NCBI RefSeq assembly: GCF_052857255.1
Contig: NW_027526486.1
Coordinates: forward strand, 186,001-250,000
Length of the DNA: 64,000 nt
Origin: Amblyomma americanum
Lineage: Eukaryota > Arthropoda > Arachnida > Ixodida > Ixodidae
Direction: 5' to 3'
Part shown: in pieces, positions 10,141 through 21,304 of the stretch
Position numbering within the stretch: the first letter of the stretch is position 1
Layout: each line of letters opens with the position of its first letter
Notes under the pieces: model-generated
What the model saw: the letters and a program-made list of their open reading frames with translations, nothing else
Database searches by the model: none
What the model was told of the DNA's origin: nothing
Program-made: the position numbers and the translations under genes

Positions 10141-13100
10141 TGAGAGAAAAAGTTTACACCTTTCTCTCGTCAACTCTTCGACGACTTGTAAAATCGATGC
10201 TCGTGAATCTTGCTAGTTTCGATCTAAAACGATGAATCCCGTTGTTTTGAGCCGGAATACAAGTTTTCACGCAGTTCTGAGAGGAAAAGTTTACACCTTT
10301 CTCTCGTGTACTCTTCGACGACATGTAAAATCGATGCTCGTGAATCTTGCTAGTTTCGATTTAAAACGATGAATCCCGTTGTTTTGAGCCGGAATACAAG
10401 TTTTCGCGCAGTTCTGAGAGAAAAAGTTTACACCTTTCTCTCGTCTACTCTTCGACGACTTGTAAAATCGATGCTCGTGAATCTTGCTAGTTTCGATCTA
10501 AAACGATGTATCCCGTTTTTTTGAGCCGGTATACAAGTTTTCGCGCAGTTCTGAGAGAAAACGTTTACACCTTTCTGTCGTGTACTCTTCGACAACGTGT
10601 AAACTCGATGGTCGTGAATCTTGCTAGTTTCGATCTAAGACGATGTAACCCGTTGTTTTGAGCCGGAATACAAGTTTTGGCGCAGTTCTGAGAGAAAAGT
10701 TTACACCTTTCTGTCGTCTACTCTTCGAAGACTTGTAATACTGTTGCTCGTGAATCTTGCTAGTTTCGATCTAAAACGATGTAACCCGTTGTTGTGAGGC
10801 GGAATACAAGTTTCCGCACAGTTCTGGGAGAAAAAGTTTACACCTTTCTCTCGTGTACTCTTCGACGACTTGTAAAATCGATGCTCGTGAATCATGCTAG
10901 TTTCGATTTAAAACGATGTATCCCGTTGTTTTGAGCCGGTATACAAGTTTTCGCGGAGTTCTGAGAGAAAAAGTTTACACCTTTCTCTCATCTACTCTTC
11001 GAGGACTTGTAAAATCGATGCTCGTGAATCTTGCTAGTTTCGACCAAAAACGATGTATCCCTTTGTTTTGAGCCGGATTACAAGTTTTCGCGCAGTTCTG
11101 AGAGAAAAAGTTTACACCTTTCTCTCGCGTACTCTTCGAGGACTTGTAAAATCGATGCTCGTGAATCATGCTAGTTTCGATCTAAAACGATGTATCCCGT
11201 TGTTTTGAGCCGGAATACAAGTTTTCGCGCCGATCTGAGAGAAAAAGTTTACACCTTTCTCTCGTGTACTCTTCGACGACTTGTAAAATCGATGCTCGTG
11301 AATCATGCTAGTTTCGATCTAAAACGATGTATCCCGTTGTTTTGAGCCGGAATACAAGTTTTCGCGGAGTTCTGAGAGAAAAAGTTTACACCTTTCTCTC
11401 GTGTACTCTTCGAGGACTTGTAAAATCGATGCTCGTGAATCTAGCTAGTTTTGATCTAAAACGATGTATCCCGTTGTTTTGAGCCGGAATACAAGTTTTC
11501 GCGCCGTTCTGAGAGAAAAAGTGTACACCTTTCTCTCGTCTACTGTTCGACGACTTGTAAAATCGATGCTCGTGAATCTTGCTAGTTTCGACCTAAAACG
11601 ATGTATCCCTTTGTTTTGAGCCGGAATACAAGTTTTCGCGCAGTTCTGAGAGAAAAACTTTACACCTTTCTCTCGTGTACTCTTCGACGACTTGTAAAAT
11701 CGATGCTCGTGAATCATGCTAGTTTCGATCTAAAACGATGTATCGCGTTGTTTTGAGCCGGTATACAAGTTTTCGCGCAGTTCTGAGAGAAAACGTTTAC
11801 ACATTTCTCTCGTGTACTCTTCGACGACTTGTAAAATAGATGCTCGTGAATCTTGAATGTTTCGATCTAAAACGATGTATCCCTTTGTTTTGAGCCGGAA
11901 TACAAGTTTTCGCGCAGTTCTGAGAGAAAAAGTTTACACCTTTCTCTCGTCTACTATTCGACGACTTGTAAAATCGATGGTCGTGAATCTTGCTAGTTTC
12001 GATCTAAAACGATCTATCCCATTGTTTTGAGCCGGAATACAAGTTTTCGCGCAGTTCTGAGAGAAAAAGTTTACACCTTTCTCTCGTGCACTCTTCGACG
12101 ACTTGTAAAATCGATGCTCGTGAATCATGCTAGTTTCGATCTAAAACGATGTGTCCCGTTGTTTTGAGCCGGAATACAAGTTTTCGCGCAGTTCTGAGAG
12201 AAAAAGTTTACACCTTTCTCTCGTCTACTCTTCGACGACGTGTAAAAGCAATGCTCGTGAATCTTGCTGGTTTTGATCTAAAACGATGTATCCCGTTGTT
12301 TTGAGCCGGAATACAAGATTTTCGCGCAGTTCTGAGAGAAAAAGTTTACACCTTTCTCTCGTCTACTCTTCGAGGACTTGTAAAATCGATGCTCGTGAAT
12401 CTAGCTAGTTTTGATCTAAAACGATGTATCCCGTTTTTTTTAGCCGGAATACAAGTTTTCGCGCAGTTCTGAGAGAAAAAGTTTACACCTTTCTCTCGTC
12501 TACTATTCGACGACTTGTAAAATCGATGCTCGTGAATCTTGCTAGTTTCGACCTAAAACGATGTATCCCTTTGTTTTGAGCCGGAATACAAGTTTTCGCG
12601 CAGTTCTGAGAGAAAAAGTTTACACCTTTCTCTCGTGTACTCTTCGACGACTTGTAAAATCCATGCTCGTTAATCATGCTAGTTTCGATCTAAAACGATG
12701 TATCCCGTTGTTTTGAGCCGGAATACAAGTTTTCGCGCAGTTCTGAGAGAAAATTTTACACCTTTCTCTCGTCTACTCTTCGAAGACTTGTAAAATCGAT
12801 GCTCGTGAATCTTGCTAGTTTCAATCTAAAACGATGTATCCCGTTGTTTTGAGCCGGAATATCAGTTTTCGCTCAGTTCTGAGAGAAAAAGTTTACACCT
12901 TTCTCTCGTGTATCTTCGACGACTTGTAAAATCGATGCTCGTGAATCTTGCTAGTTTCAATCTAAAACGACGTATCCCGTTGTTTTGAGCCGGAATACAA
13001 GTTTTCGCGCTGTTCTGAGAGAAAAAGTTTACACCTTTCTCTCGTCTACTCTTCGACGACTTGTAAAATCGATGCTCGTGAATCTTGCTAGTTTCAATCT

Positions 13101-13424
13101 AAAACGATGTATCCCGTTGTTTTGAGCCGGAATACAAGTTTTCGCGCAGTTCTGAGAGAAAAAGTTTACAACTTTCTCTCGTGTATCCTCGACGACTTGT
13201 AAAATCGATGCTCGTGAATCTTGCTAGTTTCAATCTAAAACGATGAATCCCGTTGTTTTGAGCCGGAATACAAGTTTTCACGCAGTTCTGAGAGGAAAAG
13301 TTTACACCTTTCTCTCGTGTACTCTTCGAGGACTTGTAATATCGATGCTCGTGAATCTTGCTAGTTTCGATCTAAAACGATGAATCCCGTTGTTTTGAGC
13401 CGGAATACAAGTTTTCGCCCAGTT
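10140..13424 (+). repeat. HOR unit D copy 1 (3,285 bp, 24 monomers)
   Basis: This is repeated immediately downstream at exactly +3,285 bp (24 x 137 - 3). Markers shared by both copies are the rare ctcgtcaactcttcg, the cgttgttgtgaggcgg monomer near 10,790, ggattacaag near 11,075, tatcgcgttg near 11,743, gatctatcccattg near 12,012, gaaaattttacacc near 12,750 and tatcagttttcgctcag near 12,860. I noticed only a few differences, for example ctgtcgtc at about 10,710 against ctctcgtc, and gaatcccg against gaattccg. That implies well over 99% identity by eye. Confidence 0.92.
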
Positions 13425-16400
13425 CTGAGAGAAAAAGTTTACACCTTTCTCTCGTCAACTCTTCGACGACTTGTAAAATCGATGCTCGTGAATCTTGCTA
13501 GTTTCGATCTAAAACGATGAATCCCGTTGTTTTGAGCCGGAATACAAGTTTTCACGCAGTTCTGAGAGGAAAAGTTTACACCTTTCTCTCGTGTACTCTT
13601 CGACGACATGTAAAATCGATGCTCGTGAATCTTGCTAGTTTCGATTTAAAACGATGAATTCCGTTGTTTTGAGCCGGAATACAAGTTTTCGCGCAGTTCT
13701 GAGAGAAAAAGTTTACACCTTTCTCTCGTCTACTCTTCGACGACTTGTAAAATCGATGCTCGTGAATCTTGCTAGTTTCGATCTAAAACGATGTATCCCG
13801 TTTTTTTGAGCCGGTATACAAGTTTTCGCGCAGTTCTGAGAGAAAACGTTTACACCTTTCTGTCGTGTACTCTTCGACAACGTGTAAACTCAATGGTCGT
13901 GAATCTTGCTAGTTTCGATCTAAGACGATGTAACCCGTTGTTTTGAGCCGGAATACAAGTTTTGGCGCAGTTCTGAGAGAAAAGTTTACACCTTTCTCTC
14001 GTCTACTCTTCGAAGACTTGTAATACTGTTGCTCGTGAATCTTGCTAGTTTCGATCTAAAACGATGTAACCCGTTGTTGTGAGGCGGAATACAAGTTTCC
14101 GCACAGTTCTGGGAGAAAAAGTTTACACCTTTCTCTCGTGTACTCTTCGACGACTTGTAAAATCGATGCTCGTGAATCATGCTAGTTTCGATTTAAAACG
14201 ATGTATCCCGTTGTTTTGAGCCGGTATACAAGTTTTCGCGGAGTTCTGAGAGAAAAAGTTTACACCTTTCTCTCATCTACTCTTCGAGGACTTGTAAAAT
14301 CGATGCTCGTGAATCTTGCTAGTTTCGACCAAAAACGATGTATCCCTTTGTTTTGAGCCGGATTACAAGTTTTCGCGCAGTTCTGAGAGAAAAAGTTTAC
14401 ACCTTTCTCTCGCGTACTCTTCGAGGACTTGTAAAATCGATGCTCGTGAATCATGCTAGTTTCGATCTAAAACGATGTATCCCGTTGTTTTGAGCCGGAA
14501 TACAAGTTTTCGCGCCGATCTGAGAGAAAAAGTTTACACCTTTCTCTCGTGTACTCTTCGACGACTTGTAAAATCGATGCTCGTGAATCATGCTAGTTTC
14601 GATCTAAAACGATGTATCCCGTTGTTTTGAGCCGGAATACAAGTTTTCGCGGAGTTCTGAGAGAAAAAGTTTACACCTTTCTCTCGTGTACTCTTCGAGG
14701 ACTTGTAAAATCGATGCTCGTGAATCTAGCTAGTTTTGATCTAAAACGATGTATCCCGTTGTTTTGAGCCGGAATACAAGTTTTCGCGCCGTTCTGAGAG
14801 AAAAAGTGTACACCTTTCTCTCGTCTACTGTTCGACGACTTGTAAAATCGATGCTCGTGAATCTTGCTAGTTTCGACCTAAAACGATGTATCCCTTTGTT
14901 TTGAGCCGGAATACAAGTTTTCGCGCAGTTCTGAGAGAAAAACTTTACACCTTTCTCTCGTGTACTCTTCGACGACTTGTAAAATCGATGCTCGTGAATC
15001 ATGCTAGTTTCGATCTAAAACGATGTATCGCGTTGTTTTGAGCCGGTATACAAGTTTTCGCGCAGTTCTGAGAGAAAACGTTTACACATTTCTCTCGTGT
15101 ACTCTTCGACGACTTGTAAAATAGATGCTCGTGAATCTTGAATGTTTCGATCTAAAACGATGTATCCCTTTGTTTTGAGCCGGAATACAAGTTTTCGCGC
15201 AGTTCTGAGAGAAAAAGTTTACACCTTTCTCTCGTCTACTATTCGACGACTTGTAAAATCGATGGTCGTGAATCTTGCTAGTTTCGATCTAAAACGATCT
15301 ATCCCATTGTTTTGAGCCGGAATACAAGTTTTCGCGCAGTTCTGAGAGAAAAAGTTTACACCTTTCTCTCGTGCACTCTTCGACGACTTGTAAAATCGAT
15401 GCTCGTGAATCATGCTAGTTTCGATCTAAAACGATGTGTCCCGTTGTTTTGAGCCGGAATACAAGTTTTCGCGCAGTTCTGAGAGAAAAAGTTTACACCT
15501 TTCTCTCGTCTACTCTTCGACGACGTGTAAAAGCAATGCTCGTGAATCTTGCTGGTTTTGATCTAAAACGATGTATCCCGTTGTTTTGAGCCGGAATACA
15601 AGATTTTCGCGCAGTTCTGAGAGAAAAAGTTTACACCTTTCTCTCGTCTACTCTTCGAGGACTTGTAAAATCGATGCTCGTGAATCTAGCTAGTTTTGAT
15701 CTAAAACGATGTATCCCGTTTTTTTTAGCCGGAATACAAGTTTTCGCGCAGTTCTGAGAGAAAAAGTTTACACCTTTCTCTCGTCTACTATTCGACGACT
15801 TGTAAAATCGATGCTCGTGAATCTTGCTAGTTTCGACCTAAAACGATGTATCCCTTTGTTTTGAGCCGGAATACAAGTTTTCGCGCAGTTCTGAGAGAAA
15901 AAGTTTACACCTTTCTCTCGTGTACTCTTCGACGACTTGTAAAATCCATGCTCGTTAATCATGCTAGTTTCGATCTAAAACGATGTATCCCGTTGTTTTG
16001 AGCCGGAATACAAGTTTTCGCGCAGTTCTGAGAGAAAATTTTACACCTTTCTCTCGTCTACTCTTCGAAGACTTGTAAAATCGATGCTCGTGAATCTTGC
16101 TAGTTTCAATCTAAAACGATGTATCCCGTTGTTTTGAGCCGGAATATCAGTTTTCGCTCAGTTCTGAGAGAAAAAGTTTACACCTTTCTCTCGTGTATCT
16201 TCGACGACTTGTAAAATCGATGCTCGTGAATCTTGCTAGTTTCAATCTAAAACGACGTATCCCGTTGTTTTGAGCCGGAATACAAGTTTTCGCGCTGTTC
16301 TGAGAGAAAAAGTTTACACCTTTCTCTCGTCTACTCTTCGACGACTTGTAAAATCGATGCTCGTGAATCTTGCTAGTTTCAATCTAAAACGATGTATCCC

Positions 16401-16709
16401 GTTGTTTTGAGCCGGAATACAAGTTTTCGCGCAGTTCTGAGAGAAAAAGTTTACAACTTTCTCTCGTGTATCCTCGACGACTTGTAAAATCGATGCTCGT
16501 GAATCTTGCTAGTTTCAATCTAAAACGATGAATCCCGTTGTTTTGAGCCGGAATACAAGTTTTCACGCAGTTCTGAGAGGAAAAGTTTACACCTTTCTCT
16601 CGTGTACTCTTCGAGGACTTGTAATATCGATGCTCGTGAATCTTGCTAGTTTCGATCTAAAACGATGAATCCCGTTGTTTTGAGCCGGAATACAAGTTTT
16701 CGCCCAGTT
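13425..16709 (+). repeat. HOR unit D copy 2, abutting tandem copy
   Basis: This is identical in order to 10,140-13,424 at +3,285 bp. The left junction lies between cgcccagttctg (about 13,417) and the rare ctcgtcaactc (about 13,452). The variant cgcccag recurs at about 16,702 as the right edge of the copy, which fixes the tandem unit length. Confidence 0.92.
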
Positions 16710-17085
16710 CTGAGAGAAAAAGTTTACACCTTTCTCTCGTCTACTCTTCGAGGACTTGTAAAATCGATGCTCGTGAATCTAGCTAGTTTTGATCTAAAGC
16801 GATGTATCCCGTTATTTTTAGCCGGAATACAAGTTTTCGCGCAGTTCTGAGAGAAAAAGTTTACACCTTTCTCTCGTCTACTATTCGACGACTTGTAAAA
16901 TCGATGCTCGTGAATCTTGCTAGTTTCGACCTAAAACGATGTATCCCTTTGTTTTGAGCCGGAATACAAGTTTTCGCGCAGTTCTGAGAGAAAAAGTTTA
17001 CACCTTTCTCTCGTGTACTCTTCGACGACATGTAAAATCGATGCTCGTGAATCTTGCTAGTTTCAATCTAAAACGATGAATCCCG
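16710..17085 (+). repeat. Satellite monomers joining unit D to the mosaic domain
   Basis: About three units lie here: tcgaggacttg with ctaaagcgatg and cccgttatttttagcc, then ctactattcg with gacctaaaacg, then gacgacatg with gtttcaatc. This resembles the region near 20,700-20,980 but has its own cccgttattttt variant. It is ordinary satellite. Confidence 0.72.
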
Positions 17086-20000
17086 TTGTTTTGAGCCGGA
17101 ATACAAGTTTTCGCGCAGTTCTGAGAGAAAAAGTTTACACCTTTCTCTCGTCCACTCTTCGACGACTTGTAAAATCGATGCTCGTGAATCTTGCTAGTTT
17201 CGATCTAAGACGATGTAACCCGTTGTTTTGAGCCGGAATACAAGTTTTGGCGCAGTTCTGAGAGAAAAGTTTACACCTTTCTCTCGTCTACTTTTCGAAG
17301 ACTTGTAATACTGTTGCTCGTGAATCTTGGTAGTTTCGATCTAAAACGATGTAACCCGTTGTTCTGAGCCGGAATACAAGTTTCCGCACAGTTCTGGGAG
17401 AAAAAGTTTACACCTTTCTCTCGTGTACTCTTCGACGACTTGTAAAATCGATGCTCGTGAATCATGCTAGTTTCGATTTAAAACGATGTATCCCGTTGTT
17501 TTGAGCCGGTATACAAGTTTTCGCGGAGTTCTGAGAGAAAAAGTTTACACCTTTCTCTCATCTACTCTTCGAGGACTTGTAAAATCGATGCTCGTGAATC
17601 TTCCTAGTTTCGACCAAAAACGATGTATCCCTTTGTTTTGAGCCGGAATACAAGTTTTCGCGCAGTTCTGAGAGAAAAAGTTTATACCTTTCTCTCGCGT
17701 ACTCTTCGAGGACTTGTAAAATCGATGCTCGTGAATCATGCTAGTTTCGATCTAAAACGATGTATCCCGTTGTTTTGAGCCGGAATACAAGTTTTCCCGC
17801 AGATCTGAGAGAAAAAGTTTACACCTTTCTCTCGTGTACTCTTCGACGACTTGTAAAATCGATGCTCGTGAATCATGCTAGTTTCGATCTAAAACGATGT
17901 ATCCCGTTGTTTTGAGCCGGAATACAAGTTTTCGGGGAGTTCTGAGAGAAAAGTTTACACCTTTCTCTCGTCTACTCTTCGAGGACTTGTAAAATCGATG
18001 CTCGTGAATCTAGCTAGTTTTGATCTAAAACGATGTATCCCGTTGTTTTGAGCCGGAATACAAGTTTTCGCGCAGTTCTGAGAGAAAAAGTGTACACCTT
18101 TCTCTCGTCTACTGTTCGACGACTTGTAAAATCGATGCTCGTGAATCTTGCTAGTTTCGACTTAAAACGATGTATCCCTTTGTTTTGAGCCGGAATACAA
18201 GTTTTCGCGCAGTTCTGAGAGAAAAACTTTACACCTTTCTCTCGTGTACTCTTCGACGACTTGTAAAATCGATGCTCGTGAATCATGCTAGTTTCGATCT
18301 AAAACGATGTATCCCGTTGTTTTGAGCCGGTATACAAGTTTTCGCGCAGTTCTGAGAGAAAACGTTTACACATTTCTCTCGTGTACTCTTCGACGACTTG
18401 TAAAATCGATGCTCGTGAATCTTGAATGTTTCGATCTAAAACGATGTATCCCTTTGTTTTGAGCCGGAATACAAGTTTTCGCGCAGTTCTGAGAGAAAAA
18501 GTTTACACCTTTCTCTCGTCTACTATTCGACGACTTGTAAAATCGATGGTCGTGAATCTTGCTAGTTTCGATCTAAAACGATCTATCCCATTGTTTTGAG
18601 CCGGAATACAAGTTTTCGCGCAGTTCTGAGAGAAAAAGTTTACACCTTTCTCTCGTGCACTCTTCGACGACTTGTAAAATCGATGCTCGTGAATCATGCT
18701 AGTTTCGATCTAAAACGATGTGGCCCGTTGTTTTGAGCCGGAATACAAGTTTTCGCGCAGTTCTGAGAGAAAAAGTTTACACCTTTCTCTCGTCTACTCT
18801 TCGACGACGTGTAAAAGCAATGCTCGTGAATCTTGCTGGTTTTGATCTAAAACGATGTATCCCGTTGTTTTGAGCCGGAATACAAGATTTTCGCGCAGAT
18901 CTGAGAGAAAAAGTTTACACCTTTCTCTCGTCTACTCTTCGAGGACTTGTAAAATCGATGCTCGTGAATCTAGCTAGTTTTGATCTAAAACGATGTATCC
19001 CGTTTTTTTTAGCCGGAATACAAGTTTTCGCGCAGTTCTGAGAGAAAAAGTTTACACCTTTCTCTCGTCTACTATTGGACGACTTGTAAAATCGATGCTC
19101 GTGAATCTTGCTAGTTTCGACCTAAAACGATGTATCCCTTTGTTTTGAGCCGGAATACAAGTTTTCGCGCAGTTCTGAGAGAAAAAGTTTACACCTTTCT
19201 CTCGTGTACTCTTCGACGACTTGTAAAATCCATGCTCGTTAATCATGCTAGTTTCGATCTAAAACGATGTATCCCGTTGTTTTGAGCCGGAATACAAGTT
19301 TTCGCGCAGTTCTGAGAGAAAAAGTTTACACCTTTCTCTCGTCTACTCTTCGAAGACTTGTAAAATCGATGCTCGTGAATCTTGCTAGTTTCAATCTAAA
19401 ACGATGTATCCCGTTGTTTTGAGCCGGAATACAAGTTTTCGCGCAGTTCTGAGAGAAAAAGTTTACACCTTTCTCTCGTGTATCTTCGACGACTTGTAAA
19501 ATCGATGCTCGTGAATCTTGCTAGTTTCTATCTAAAACGACGTATCCCGTTGTTTTGAGCCGGAATACAAGTTTTCGCGCTGTTCTGAGAGAAAAAGTTT
19601 ACACCTTTCTCTCGTCTACTATTCGACGACTTGTAAAATCGATGGTCGTGAATCTTGCTAGTTTCGATCTAAAACGATCTATCCCATTGTTTTGAGCCGG
19701 AATACAAGTTTTCGCGCAGTTCTGAGAGAAAAAGTTTACACCTTTCTCTCGTGCACTCTTCGACGACTTGTAAAATCGATGCTCGTGAATCATGCTAGTT
19801 TCGATCTAAAACGATGTGTCCCGTTGTTTTGAGCCGGAATACAAGTTTTCGCGCAGTTGTGAGAGAAAAAGTTTACACCTTTCTCTCGTCTACTCTTCGA
19901 CGACGTGTAAAAGCAATGCTCGTGAATCTTGCTGGTTTTGATCTAAAACGATGTATCCCGTTGTTTTGAGCCGGAATACAAGATTTTCGCGCAGTTCTGA

Positions 20001-20095
20001 GAGAAAAAGTTTACACCTTTCTCTCGTCTACTCTTCGAGGACTTGTAAAATCGATGCTCGTGAATCTAGCTAGTTTTGATCTAAAACGATGTATC
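17085..20095 (+). repeat. 3.0-kb segment E, recopied 15.44 kb downstream
   Basis: This matches about 32,530-35,540 at offsets of 15,444 then 15,445 bp. The one-base change is a shorter A-run at about 17,949 (gagaaaagttt) against about 33,393 (gagaaaaagttt). Shared rare markers are tcttggtag, cttcctag, gtttatacc, ttttcccgcag, cggggagttc and gatgtggcccg. Within it, cttgaatgtttcgatc near 18,421 is replaced in the other copy (see 33,840-33,900). Confidence 0.86.
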
Positions 20096-21304
20096 CCGTT
20101 GTTTTGAGCCGGAATACAAGTTTTCGCGCAGTTCTGAGAGAAAAAGTTTACACCTTTCTCTCGTGTATCTTCGACGACTTGTAAAATCGATGCTCGTGAA
20201 TCTTGCTAGTTTCGATCTAAAACGACGTATCCCGTTGTTTTGAGCCGGAATACAAGTTTTCGCGCTGTTCTGAGAGAAAAAGTTTACACCTTTCTCTCGT
20301 CTACTCTTCGACGACTTGTAAAATCGATGCTCGTGAATCTTGCTAGTTTCAATCTAAAACGATGTATCCCGTTGTTTTGAGCCGGAATACAAGTTTTCGC
20401 GCAGTTCTGATTGAAAAAGTTTACAACTTTCGTGTATCTTCGACGACTTGTAAAATCGATGCTCGTGAATCTTGCTAGTTTCAATCTAAAACGATGAATC
20501 CCGTTGTTTTGAGCCGGAATACAAGTTTTCACGCAGTTCTGAGAGGAAAAGTTTACACCTTTCTCTCGTGTACTCTTCGAGGACTTGTAAAATCGATGCT
20601 CGTGAATCTTGATAGTTTCGATCTAAAACGATGAATCTCGTTGTTTTGAGCCGGAATACAAGTTTTCGCGCAGTTCTGAGAGAAAAAGTTTACACCTTTC
20701 TCTCGTCAACTCTTCGAGGACTTGTAAAATCGATGCTCATGAATCTAGCTAGTTTTGATCTAAAGCGATGTATCCCGTTTTTTTTATCCGGAATACAAGT
20801 TTTCGCGCAGTTCTGAGAGAAAAAGTTTACACCTTTCTCTCGTCTACTATTCGACGACTTGTAAAATCGATGCTCGTGAATCTTGCTAGTTTCGACCTAA
20901 AACGATGTATCCCTTTGTTTTGAGCCGGAATACAAGTTTTCGCGCAGTTCTGAGAGAAAAAGTTTACACCTTTCTCTCGTGTACTCTTCGACTTGTAAAA
21001 TCCATGCTCGATAATCATGCTAGTTTCGATCTAAAACGATGTATCCCGTTGTTTTGAGCCGGAATACAAGTTTTCGCGCAGTTCTGAGAGAAAAAGTTTA
21101 CACCTTTCTCTCGTCTACTCTTCGAAGACTTGTAAAGTCGATGCTCGTGAATCTTGCTAGTTTCAATCTAAAACGATGTATCCCGTTGTTTTGAGCCGGA
21201 ATACAAGTTTTCACGCAGGTCTGAGAGAAAAAGTTTACACCTTTCTCTCGTGTGTCTTCGACGACTTGTAAAATCGATGCTCGTGAATCTAGCTAGTTTT
21301 GATC
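18300..21304 (+). repeat. HOR unit F copy 1 (3,005 bp)
   Basis: About 18,300-20,095 matches 21,305-23,100 at +3,005 bp. About 20,100-21,304 matches 23,510-24,720 at +3,415 bp, so three monomers present in copy 2 are missing here. Shared markers are gatgtggcccg, ctattggacg, gtttctatc, the truncated cttcgacttg (3-bp deletion) and acgcaggtctgag. Confidence 0.85.
20407..20440 (+). other. Monomer with both dyad arms destroyed
   Basis: Here the left arm reads gattgaaa instead of gagagaaa. The right arm has lost four bases, so acaactttcgtg replaces acacctttctctcgtg. The dyad present in nearly all other units is therefore gone on both sides. The same lesion recurs at about 23,822, 27,511 and 36,262 because the surrounding segment was duplicated, so these are one event by descent. 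Confidence 0.85.
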
